From a virus, in IMG/VR virus record IMGVR_UViG_3300010885_015027, positions 1 through 64,000 of that record: a DNA stretch of 64,000 nt; one strand, written 5' to 3'. Under the pieces are notes generated by a model. The model was not told the DNA's origin. It did no database searches and saw nothing but the letters and a program-made list of their open reading frames with translations. Shown in pieces: positions 57,792 through 64,000 of the stretch (the first letter of the stretch is position 1; each line of letters starts with the position of its first letter). The translations under genes were made by a program, and so were the position numbers.

Positions 57792-58025
57792 ATGGTTATC
57801 AAAGGAACAGTTCCTGAATGCGACATTACTGGGAAGAAGTATAATCCTCCCGTTTTTGGTGGTCACTGCGTTGTCGCTGGTGCGACTGGTCGTCACTGTG
57901 TTGTGATGCTTATTGGTCCGGAAGTGATTGAACGGGCGAACTTTAAAGTTCTCGACTTCGAAGAGACGATGGATTATCGGGAAGAGATTGCTGACAAGTT
58001 TGGTTGGGGAAACGTCGATTTCTAG
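57792..58025 (+). CDS. Small hypothetical protein (77 aa)
   Basis: MVIKGTVPECDITGKKYNPP with VFGGHCVVAGATGRHCVVML and an acidic C-terminal helix. GC-richer than average, like other R-associated genes. The ATG lies 6 nt after TATAAT. Function unknown. Confidence 0.7.
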   Translation: MVIKGTVPECDITGKKYNPPVFGGHCVVAGATGRHCVVMLIGPEVIERANFKVLDFEETMDYREEIADKFGWGNVDF

Positions 58026-58030
58026 GAAAA

Positions 58031-58090
58031 GAATATCTCCTTTGTTTTCAGTAGTTTAGTGCAAGTGATTGATTCAGAAGGAGATATTCT
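58031..58090. repeat. Hairpin repeat R10
   Basis: R copy followed by the TTTCGAGGCCTCCTTGCTAT tail and the promoter of beta-helix gene 6. Confidence 0.8.
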
Positions 58091-58102
58091 TTCGAGGCCT
58101 CC

Positions 58103-58131
58103 TTGCTATTCCTGGATGGATAAGGTATAAT
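58103..58131 (+). promoter_or_regulatory. Early promoter for beta-helix gene 6
   Basis: TTGCTA, 17 bp, TATAAT, then GGTTCTATATG. Confidence 0.85.
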
Positions 58132-58139
58132 GGTTCTAT

Positions 58140-58643
58140 ATGACATTCGAAGATTTGAAATCTACTTTTCCTGACGCTACTCTTGAGACGTGGCATGTTC
58201 ATACTAACGGAGGAGGCTGGGTTCAGAATACTGCTACGGTCACTGATAGTGCCTACGTTGGTCCTGACGCAGTGGTCTCTGGGAACGCTCAGGTCTCTGG
58301 GAACGCTCAGGTCTCTGGAGACGCTAAGGTTTTTGGGGACGCAGAGGTCTCTGAGAACGCATTGGTCTATGGGAAAGCAATGGTCTTTGAGAACGCATTG
58401 GTCTTTGAGAACGCTATGGTCTTTGAGAACGCTATGGTCTTTGAGAACGCAATGGTCTCTGGGAATGCTCGGGTCTTTGGGGACGCTGATGTCTGTGGGA
58501 ACGCAGTGGTTTATGGGAACGCAGTGGTTTATGGGAGATCTCGGGTCGCTGGGAACGCATTGGTCTCAGGATTCGCTCAGGTCTCTGGGAACGCAGTGGT
58601 CTCTGGGAGATCTCGTGTCTGTGGGAACGAAATTATTAATTGA
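58140..58643 (+). CDS. Left-handed beta-helix protein 6
   Basis: A 167-residue family member: MTFEDLKSTFPDATLETW, GGGWVQNTATVTDSAYVGP, then about 20 hexapeptides. A run of identical FENAMV repeats (58380-58460) shows recent repeat expansion. It is flanked by R10 and R11, so gene plus promoter forms a discrete cassette. Leaderless start. Function unknown. Confidence 0.85.
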   Translation: MTFEDLKSTFPDATLETWHVHTNGGGWVQNTATVTDSAYVGPDAVVSGNAQVSGNAQVSGDAKVFGDAEVSENALVYGKAMVFENALVFENAMVFENAMVFENAMVSGNARVFGDADVCGNAVVYGNAVVYGRSRVAGNALVSGFAQVSGNAVVSGRSRVCGNEIIN

Positions 58644-58644
58644 T

Positions 58645-58702
58645 CTATATCTCCTTTGTTTTCAACGGCTCCTTGCAAGTGACTGATTCAGAAGGAGATA
58701 TT
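58645..58702. repeat. Hairpin repeat R11
   Basis: R copy between beta-helix gene 6 and the promoter at 58717. Confidence 0.8.
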
Positions 58703-58716
58703 CTTTCGAGGCCTCC

Positions 58717-58745
58717 TTGCTATTGATGTTCCACTAAGGTATAAT
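58717..58745 (+). promoter_or_regulatory. Early promoter for the 58752 gene
   Basis: TTGCTA, 17 bp, TATAAT, then GGTTCTATG; nearly the same sequence as at 36394. Confidence 0.85.
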
Positions 58746-58751
58746 GGTTCT

Positions 58752-59012
58752 ATGAGTATGAATGACGTATTAATTCCCAAAACTTTCACGATGACTTCTG
58801 GTTTGGGCGGCGATCGTGACAATATGTTGAATTTTATCTGTTTCAACATCGATGGAGAGTTGGCAATGAGTTGGTATTCGGACGATGATGCGTTGTATAT
58901 CTTTCTCGATAAAGATGGTACGACTAGAATCGATGCTGTTAAAATTAAAAATGTGAAAAGTTCTATTGGGGCGATTCGATATTTCACCAAATATTTCAAA
59001 AATATTCTCTAG
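58752..59012 (+). CDS. Hypothetical protein (86 aa)
   Basis: MSMNDVLIPKTFTMTSGLGG then NMLNFICFNIDGELAMSWYSDDDALYIFL; strand-rich with an acidic DDD loop. Leaderless start after the R11 module. Not recognised. Confidence 0.7.
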   Translation: MSMNDVLIPKTFTMTSGLGGDRDNMLNFICFNIDGELAMSWYSDDDALYIFLDKDGTTRIDAVKIKNVKSSIGAIRYFTKYFKNIL

Positions 59013-59077
59013 TCAGTCAAAGATTGATTTGACTTATAAAATATTCACGATACAATCATAATTAGGAGAATGGATTT

Positions 59078-59209
59078 ATGTTGCTATTTAAGACCAAGAC
59101 GGTAGCTGTAGACGATCTCGCCGAGATTACTTTTCTTCTGGAGAGCGGATGGGATCTTGACGTCGAGAATTCTGATGAGACTGTAGTTTTGTTCTCACGG
59201 GAGATGTAA
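59078..59209 (+). CDS. Small hypothetical protein (43 aa)
   Basis: MLLFKTKTVAVDDLAEITFL, LESGWDLDVENSDETVVLFS, REM. A compact alpha/beta mini-protein. AGGAGAATGGATTT gives a ribosome site, and a promoter-like TTGACT/TACAAT pair lies near 59030-59055. Function unknown. Confidence 0.6.
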   Translation: MLLFKTKTVAVDDLAEITFLLESGWDLDVENSDETVVLFSREM

Positions 59210-59260
59210 TTCGGCTGAAATGTAGTTGACAAAATTTCCTGGATAGGCTATAATGACTAT

Positions 59261-59395
59261 ATGATGACTTTCAAAGATATGAAGATTATGGACAAGATGA
59301 AACCAGAACAATTGGATCGAGTGATCTGCGATGATATCGAAGAAGAATATTCTCAAGATCAATACGATGATTATTATTGGAAACCACCTCGCTAA
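59261..59395 (+). CDS. Small acidic hypothetical protein (44 aa)
   Basis: MMTFKDMKIMDKMKPEQLDR, VICDDIEEEYSQDQYDDYYW, KPPR. Promoter TTGACA (59226), 17 bp, TATAAT directly upstream, with the ATG 9 nt past the -10. The strong promoter supports expression. Confidence 0.6.
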   Translation: MMTFKDMKIMDKMKPEQLDRVICDDIEEEYSQDQYDDYYWKPPR

Positions 59396-59469
59396 CTGAT
59401 TTTTGGGTTCCAAATTGATTTTCTGAAAATGTATTTGACATTTACCTTGCGATAAGGTATAATAGTATT

Positions 59470-59889
59470 ATGAGTGATCTGAAAATAAACAGGATTTTCG
59501 ACATTTTACGAGAAGTGGCAATTGCCACTCCTAAAGTTGCTGGTGCCAGGGTATCGGCTGCTATTGTTATCAAAAACAAAATTATTTCTATTGGTGTAAA
59601 TTCTCTAAAATCGTCTCCCTTACAGGCAAAATATGCAGCTAATAAAAATTTATCTATTTTCCTTCATGCTGAAATTGCAGCAATTAAAAATGCGCTACGC
59701 AAATTGGATGTAGAAGACTTTTCTAAATCTTCTCTTTATATCTGTCGTATGAAAAAAGATATATACGATAATCGAATGATTCATGGACTTGCGAAACCTT
59801 GTCCTGGTTGCCGTCGAGCAATCGCAGAATTTAATATTAAGAGATCTTTCTATTCTCTAGATAATTATGGATGGGAGGAAGTGGCGTGA
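59470..59889 (+). CDS. Cytidine/deoxycytidylate deaminase-like protein
   Basis: A 139-residue zinc deaminase-fold protein with HAEIAAIKNAL (about residue 59) and PCPGCRRAIAEF (about 113), the CDA-superfamily zinc ligands. It is distinct from the dCMP deaminase at the left edge. Substrate could be a free nucleotide, a base in nucleic acid, or something else. Start follows TATAAT by 9 nt. It overlaps uvsE by 19 bp. Confidence 0.8.
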   Translation: MSDLKINRIFDILREVAIATPKVAGARVSAAIVIKNKIISIGVNSLKSSPLQAKYAANKNLSIFLHAEIAAIKNALRKLDVEDFSKSSLYICRMKKDIYDNRMIHGLAKPCPGCRRAIAEFNIKRSFYSLDNYGWEEVA

Positions 59890-60803
59890 TCTATCCTGGA
59901 TATTGTTGTATGAATCTGACTTTACAGAATTCTTTGTCCATCATGACTAATCGGACTATGCGACGAGCCACCCTCTTAGAGAAAGGTATCCGATACGCAT
60001 CTGATCTTATTGTTGAGAATGTTTCAGATCTTGTGAGAATTGTTGATTGGAACGGTCAAAATAATATTAAGAATTTCCGAATGTCTTCTAATATGTTTCC
60101 TTGGGCTTCCGAGTACAAACTAGAAGATCTCCCTAAATGGGATAAGATCAAAAATACTCTTCTAGAAATCGGATCTCTTGCGAAAGAATATGATATGCGA
60201 TTATCTTTCCATCCTGGTCCATTTGTGAAGCTAGCTTCTGCGAAAGAAACAGTTGTCCATAATTCCATCAAAGAATTAGAGATCCATGATTCCATTATGA
60301 ATCATATGGGTCTCCAAGCAAGTGATTTTTATCCTATCAATATACATGTAGGAATGTCCTATTCAGAAAAAGTCTCTGATAGATTTTGCGCAGCTTATCT
60401 TCGTTTATCTGATACTATGCAGAAGAGATTGGTTGTAGAAAATGATGACAAGCCAGCATCATATTCAATATCTGATCTATTTCTAGATATCCATTCGAAA
60501 ATTAATATTCCTGTTACGTTTGATTTTTTTCACCATTCCTTATATAATGGTCGTGACGATTGGAGATTAACTGAAGAAGAAGCTTTTTCTATGGCTGGTT
60601 CGACTTGGAAATCTATTCCTCTGTTTCATTATTCTGAATCGAAAGCCCTACACGAAAGTATTAACTGTAATCGTACTGCACATTCGGATTATATAAATAC
60701 ACTGCCTACAGATTATGGTGAAGATATCTATCTAGATATAGAAGCAAAAGCAAAAGAATTAGCTCTAATAAAGGTTTTACAGGAGAATATGCAATGCAAG
60801 TAA
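59871..60803 (+). CDS. uvsE: UV damage endonuclease (UvsE/UvdE)
   Basis: A 310-residue TIM-barrel endonuclease nicking 5-prime to UV photoproducts. YPGYCCMNLTL, NFRMSSNMFPWASEY, RLSFHPGPFVKLAS, INIHVG, VENDD and FDFFHH carry the metal-binding His/Glu/Asp set of the family. Lone UvdE genes are known in T4-like marine phages, alongside or instead of DenV. Confidence 0.93.
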   Translation: MGGSGVIYPGYCCMNLTLQNSLSIMTNRTMRRATLLEKGIRYASDLIVENVSDLVRIVDWNGQNNIKNFRMSSNMFPWASEYKLEDLPKWDKIKNTLLEIGSLAKEYDMRLSFHPGPFVKLASAKETVVHNSIKELEIHDSIMNHMGLQASDFYPINIHVGMSYSEKVSDRFCAAYLRLSDTMQKRLVVENDDKPASYSISDLFLDIHSKINIPVTFDFFHHSLYNGRDDWRLTEEEAFSMAGSTWKSIPLFHYSESKALHESINCNRTAHSDYINTLPTDYGEDIYLDIEAKAKELALIKVLQENMQCK

Positions 60804-60958
60804 CTTATTCTGATAATTATTTCTCGATCTACACGAAAGAGTCTCTTTCGGTCAGGATCAAGACTAACGAAACGACTTTTGACGAGATTCTATCATTATT
60901 CTTACCCACATCTCAAACTGAAGGGAAGAAGAAATCGAACAAGATTAGATTCTATTAA
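60794..60958 (+). CDS. Small hypothetical protein (54 aa)
   Basis: MQVTYSDNYFSIYTKESLSV, RIKTNETTFDEILSLFLPTS, then a Lys-rich KKKSNKIRFY tail. It overlaps the uvsE stop, with GGAG 9 nt upstream, so translation is probably coupled. Not recognised. Confidence 0.65.
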   Translation: MQVTYSDNYFSIYTKESLSVRIKTNETTFDEILSLFLPTSQTEGKKKSNKIRFY

Positions 60959-60986
60959 GATCTTCCGTCTTTAATCCACTTATTGC

Positions 60987-60994
60987 TATAAATA
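60987..60994 (+). promoter_or_regulatory. Late promoter of clpP
   Basis: Perfect TATAAATA about 42 nt before the ClpP start. The tmRNA gene also has a perfect late box. Confidence 0.7.
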
Positions 60995-61036
60995 TTTCTG
61001 TTAGAGTTCGAGTCCACAAATTAAATGAGGATACTA

Positions 61037-61615
61037 ATGGAAAATAATAATTCACAATCAGACATTCCTAAGATTTATATTTCATTTGAAGGTGCGGGAT
61101 ATTATTTACTTTCGGGTGAGATAGAAAACGAAAATACTTCTGATGCAATTAAATATATTGTAGAAAGAAATTTCAATTTTCGTGTTCTTAAAGAATCTAC
61201 TGAAATTCGAATGATGATTAATTCGATTGGCGGAGATCTGTGCTCCGGATTCGCTTTAATTGATGTGATGAAATCTTCTGAAATCGATATAGCAACTTTC
61301 GGTCTTGGAACAATTGCTTCTGCGGGACTCACGATTTTTATGGCAGGTAAGAAAGGAAAGAGATTTGTTACTCAGAATACATCTATTCTCTCACACCAAT
61401 TCTCCTGGGGATCGTATGGAAAAGAACATGAATTGTATGCAAGAAATAAGGAGTTTGAATTAACTACTAGCAGAATGCTTAATCATTATAAGAAGTGCAC
61501 AGGAATGAATGAAAAGAAGATCAGAGAAATTCTGCTTCCCCCGCATGATGTTTGGTTATCCGCAGAAGAAGCAGTAAAGTATGGAATTGCCGATAAGATC
61601 GTAGATTGGTACTAA
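61037..61615 (+). CDS. clpP: ClpP protease
   Basis: A 192-residue serine peptidase of the ClpP fold. Catalytic Ser95 in TIASAGLT, His120 in ILSHQFSWG and Asp171 in PPHDVWLSA; SIGGDLCSGFALID is the oligomerisation/oxyanion region. Start placed at ATG 61037 behind AGGATACTA, 12 nt inside the longest frame. Phage ClpP homologues elsewhere act on prohead scaffolds. Here a ClpA-like unfoldase with an IGF loop and a tmRNA suggest a Clp protease role instead. Confidence 0.9.
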   Translation: MENNNSQSDIPKIYISFEGAGYYLLSGEIENENTSDAIKYIVERNFNFRVLKESTEIRMMINSIGGDLCSGFALIDVMKSSEIDIATFGLGTIASAGLTIFMAGKKGKRFVTQNTSILSHQFSWGSYGKEHELYARNKEFELTTSRMLNHYKKCTGMNEKKIREILLPPHDVWLSAEEAVKYGIADKIVDWY

Positions 61616-61620
61616 AAGAC

Positions 61621-61650
61621 TGAGAAGCTCCCGGAGCTTCTCATCATACT
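61621..61650. terminator. Intrinsic terminator after clpP
   Basis: TGAGAAGCTC-CCG-GAGCTTCTCA perfect 10-bp stem at the convergent junction. Confidence 0.85.
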
Positions 61651-61673
61651 TATAGATTTAATCTAATCATAAT

Positions 61674-61772
61674 TTAAAGTGTAGTAATCGTCTTTTGGAG
61701 CAAATTTTGATGCGCCCAATTTGACGGTTTGTTTTTTAAAATCTTACCAATGAGGTAAGACACCATCTTCAT
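61674..61772 (-). CDS. Possible small ORF (32 aa) or remnant
   Basis: ATG 61772 overlaps the stop of the gene upstream and opens MKMVSYLIGKILKNKPSNWA..., 32 residues. In another frame the same DNA reads KQTVKLGASKFAPKDDYYTLNYD, which looks more protein-like but lacks a start, so this may be a decayed 3-prime end of the 61769 gene. Confidence 0.3.
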   Translation of the reverse strand: MKMVSYLIGKILKNKPSNWAHQNLLQKTITTL

Positions 61773-62245
61773 ATATTTTTAATACTATTCTGTTTTTTTC
61801 CGAAAGCGCCTCTGAAGCTGCTTGTTTTTAACCAGTTAAGAAAATCGTTCACCATCTGAAGATCTTGTTTGAATGGTGTACCATCTTTATATTTATCAAT
61901 AATCTTGGATCGATCCATCGCTCCACCTAGTCCACCGGCACCGACTGGCACGCCGTGAATGAAGTCAAAATAATCGTCATTAGACAGCTTGTTTTCAATA
62001 CGCTCCGCCGCAGCGCTAACCTTTTTATAATCAGAATATGATTTGTTCCGAGGAATACTCGATGGATGAGGTACATACCCTCCTGTCCTTTCGATCATGT
62101 CTTCAATACTTGAGTTACCATCGTCATCGTCATCTTCTTCTTTCATAACTTCTTCAACAATCGATCTGATATAAGCTTTGAGATCTGTATCGGTCGATTC
62201 TGTGATTACCTTGAGATAATCTTTTCTGAAATTTTCTAGGTTCAT
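61769..62245 (-). CDS. Putative head-targeted protein, MNLENFRKDYLKVITEST family 1
   Basis: A 158-residue member of a three-gene tandem family sharing MNLENFRKDYLKVITES, then TDTDLKAYIRSIVEEVM. The shared peptide ends in V-I-T-E, a match to the I/L-x-E cleavage rule of T4-type prohead protease. The middle is acidic (EEDDDDDGNS), the end helical (QMVNDFLNWLKTS). No enzymatic motif. Confidence 0.7.
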   Translation of the reverse strand: MNLENFRKDYLKVITESTDTDLKAYIRSIVEEVMKEEDDDDDGNSSIEDMIERTGGYVPHPSSIPRNKSYSDYKKVSAAAERIENKLSNDDYFDFIHGVPVGAGGLGGAMDRSKIIDKYKDGTPFKQDLQMVNDFLNWLKTSSFRGAFGKKQNSIKNI

Positions 62246-62254
62246 ATAGGATGC

Positions 62255-63121
62255 CTAAGTGTTGACTGCCCAATTCAAGAATTTGCTTGCGTCATCAAGA
62301 TTAGTAATTGATTTATAGTCGAAAAGTATTTGTTCCTGATCATCTTCATCGCCGTCAATGAAGTCATTATATTTTTCCTTAGATATCTTGTTACTAAGAG
62401 TCTTTAATGCAACTTCAATCTCGTCAAGATTGAAGTCCATCATTTCCTCCGACGATCCTCCAATCATGTCAAGAATGTTGACATCATTTGAGTCATAGCC
62501 TGTCACCTTTTCGAGAGCGGCTATAGTGAACGGGATCGGCCCTGGATAAGTATCTGCAAAAAGATCGCCATCATGTGCTTCAGTGAGTCTCGATCTCAAC
62601 TTAGATAAGACGGTCTCATCTTTAGGATTTTTTTCTAGAGCATTTTCCATTCTATCTAGATCGGATTCTTTCGCGGACATCTTTAGTGATAACTTGTTTT
62701 TTCCTGATAGTGTATTTACTGCTTTAAGAATAAAAGGATAATTTCCAGCACTAATAGTATGTTTCTCAGAAACATTATAATTTTTAGACTGTACTCCTTC
62801 TCCAAGTGTGTCTTTAGTGAGTTTTTTCAAGTTATCTAAGACTTTCTGTAGAGCATTTTCCATTCTATCTAGATCGGATTCTTTCGCGGACATATTTATT
62901 GATAACTTCTTTTTTCCTGATTGTGTATTTACTGCGTTAAGAATAAGAGGATAATTTCCAGCATGAATATTATGTTTCTTAGAAACATTATAATCTTTAG
63001 ACTTTACTCCTTCTGTAAGTGTGTCTTCTACGACTGATCTGACATATTTTCTAAGATTCGCATCAACTGTCGATTCTGTGATTACCTTGAGATAATCTTT
63101 TCTGAAATTTTCTAGGTTCAT
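62255..63121 (-). CDS. Putative head-targeted protein family 2 with internal duplication
   Basis: A 288-residue member with the same start. Residues about 38-165 are two copies of a segment (SKDYNVSKKHNIHAGNYPLI, then KKKLSINMSAKESDLDRMENAL; second copy SKNYNVSEKHTISAGNYPFI). The C-terminal part (SKEKYNDFIDGDEDDQEQIL ... SKFLNWAVN) aligns with the ends of its two neighbours. Confidence 0.72.
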   Translation of the reverse strand: MNLENFRKDYLKVITESTVDANLRKYVRSVVEDTLTEGVKSKDYNVSKKHNIHAGNYPLILNAVNTQSGKKKLSINMSAKESDLDRMENALQKVLDNLKKLTKDTLGEGVQSKNYNVSEKHTISAGNYPFILKAVNTLSGKNKLSLKMSAKESDLDRMENALEKNPKDETVLSKLRSRLTEAHDGDLFADTYPGPIPFTIAALEKVTGYDSNDVNILDMIGGSSEEMMDFNLDEIEVALKTLSNKISKEKYNDFIDGDEDDQEQILFDYKSITNLDDASKFLNWAVNT

Positions 63122-63250
63122 ATATACTCCTGTTATTTTTTATTTTTTTTAAACTTCACTATCAAAAACTATTTTATAAGTTTTTTGTTGGAAACCAGCT
63201 TTTTCTGCATCAACTGGTATTACTAGGATGCTTGTGTGATGTGAAATTGT

Positions 63251-63655
63251 CTAGTTATCCATTAAATAATTTAAGAAATCGTTTGCTAGGTTAAGATTGT
63301 CAATATTATTATATTTTGAAAGTAATTTTTTCTGGGCCTGATATTGCATGCCGCCAATGAATTCCTTATATTCATCCTTCATCTCTTTTTTAGCAGCTTT
63401 CAATGCGGCTTCAATCTTGACGAGATCATATTCCGTAGGAATCATAGAGACGTTAATAAATGCACCTGGCATCATAACATCGACAGCGGCAGCAGTTTCT
63501 TTACCTATCTTTGCGTATCCTGGTTTATCGGCCGCATGCATACGACCTTCTCTCATTACTTCTTCAACAATCGATCTGATATAAGCTTTGAGATCTGTAT
63601 CGGTCGATTCTGTGATTACCTTGAGATAATCTTTTCTGAAATTTTCTAGGTTCAT
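63251..63655 (-). CDS. Putative head-targeted protein family 3, amber-ended
   Basis: A 134-residue member with the same 17-residue start as its neighbours, then AKIGKETAAAVDVMMPGAFI and the shared C-terminal DEYKEFIGGMQYQAQKKLLS...NDFLNYLMDN. The stop is TAG, and the same frame continues for 33 sense codons (to 63149, TAA) with protein-like sequence, so readthrough or a recent nonsense change is possible. Confidence 0.72.
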   Translation of the reverse strand: MNLENFRKDYLKVITESTDTDLKAYIRSIVEEVMREGRMHAADKPGYAKIGKETAAAVDVMMPGAFINVSMIPTEYDLVKIEAALKAAKKEMKDEYKEFIGGMQYQAQKKLLSKYNNIDNLNLANDFLNYLMDN

Positions 63656-63679
63656 AAATTTTTATATTTTCTCCTATTC

Positions 63680-64000
63680 TTATTTAGGTATTTTCAGAAT
63701 TCTACCAGGAAAGAATCCTGGTGGACTGTCATTTGGAAGGCACCTGATAGTCACTAGAGTTATGGGATTATGGAACCAGCGGGTGCCGATAGCAGATTTA
63801 ACGAATGAGTTTTTTTGTTTTTGGGAACGATTAATATTATATTCTGCTATTTTTCGTTTAGTTTCTTCAGAATGCGATTTCCCTCTAAAATTTCCAGGAC
63901 CAGGTTTACCTTTCTTTGATTCAGAAATTTTCTTTCTCGCGTCTTCTGAGTGCGTTTTACCGTAGAAATGATTGTTGTCACCAGATTTCTTTTCAGACAT
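63680..64000 (-). CDS. Homing endonuclease C-terminal part with NUMOD3 repeats (cut by edge)
   Basis: At least 106 residues, probably the end of a longer GIY-YIG or HNH endonuclease entering from the right. Two NUMOD3-type repeats (GDNNHFYGKTHSEDARKKIS and GPGNFRGKSHSEETKRKIAE) precede a C-terminal KSAIGTRWFHNPITL segment. It differs in sequence from the two endonucleases at 11-12 kb. Confidence 0.7.
   Translation of the reverse strand: MSEKKSGDNNHFYGKTHSEDARKKISESKKGKPGPGNFRGKSHSEETKRKIAEYNINRSQKQKNSFVKSAIGTRWFHNPITLVTIRCLPNDSPPGFFPGRILKIPK

Noticed and set aside
3184-58702. R repeats as a CRISPR array
   Set aside because: Copies are dispersed, vary in length and orientation, and lack regular unique spacers or cas genes.
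61001-61018. AGAGTTCGAGTCC segment as a tRNA T-arm
   Set aside because: No acceptor, anticodon or D-arm could be built around it.
61037-61615. ClpP-fold gene as a prohead protease (gp21-type)
   Set aside because: T4-type gp21 is a different serine-protease fold, no scaffold or capsid genes are adjacent, and Ser-His-Asp plus a late promoter fit ClpP better; prohead use cannot be fully excluded.

Overview
The window is a 64 kb piece of a lytic, T4-superfamily (myovirus-type) bacteriophage genome. It is AT-rich and densely packed, with genes on both strands. The T4 core replication, recombination and late-transcription set is recognisable from protein motifs: DNA polymerase gp43, helicase gp41, helicase loader gp59, ssDNA-binding protein gp32, UvsX, UvsY, UvsW, the gp46/gp47 nuclease, late sigma gp55, late co-activator gp33, DNA ligase gp30, PseT and RnlA. 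T4-type late promoters (TATAAATA) are also present. A GH19 endolysin and an LpxH-like phosphatase point to a Gram-negative host. A circularly permuted (two-piece) tmRNA gene would fit an alphaproteobacterial host, but that is inference.

Layout. 1-6.4 kb, mostly minus strand: edge-cut dCMP deaminase, a cREC-domain protein, two tRNAs, a Cys-rich mini-protein, DNA ligase, and a CobT-like metallopeptidase/vWA protein. 6.4-7.5 kb: a promoter-rich island of repeats and left-handed beta-helix (hexapeptide-repeat) genes. 7.5-16.5 kb, plus: CobS/MoxR ATPase, PhoH, PD-(D/E)XK nuclease, uvsY, two GIY-YIG homing endonucleases lodged against uvsW, then genes 33, 59 and 32. 16.5-24 kb: beta-helix gene, candidate RNA island, PseT, small membrane/thioredoxin genes, dUTPase, GMP reductase. 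24-34 kb: a structural protein, HSP20, thioredoxin, endolysin, LpxH-like enzyme, DNA polymerase, uvsX, gene 41. 34-36 kb, minus: RnlA and small genes. 36-40.6 kb: candidate RNA island, metallopeptidase, permuted tmRNA, glycosyltransferase and a ClpA-like unfoldase. 40.6-54.9 kb, minus: genes 46, 47, 55, then a block of putative internal-head proteins with a shared N-terminal capsid-targeting-like peptide, plus an Acb1-like (anti-CBASS) fusion and a 1321-residue multidomain protein. 55-61.6 kb: phosphoesterase, small genes, another repeat/beta-helix island, a deaminase, UV endonuclease and ClpP. 61.7-64 kb, minus: three paralogous targeting-peptide proteins and an edge-cut homing endonuclease.

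The most striking system is the combination of a phage tmRNA with the alanine-identity G3-U70 pair and a tag ending in AAA, driven by a late promoter, with a phage ClpA-like unfoldase that carries an IGF ClpP-docking tripeptide and a phage ClpP. Together they could be a phage-owned ribosome-rescue and degradation pathway. A second theme is four intergenic islands in which paired hairpin repeats enclose one of two conserved, apparently structured non-coding elements. A third is an exchangeable family of beta-helix genes, one copy of which has been fused onto a head-protein paralog. Many early genes have their ATG only about 5-10 nt after a consensus -10 box, so their mRNAs are probably leaderless.
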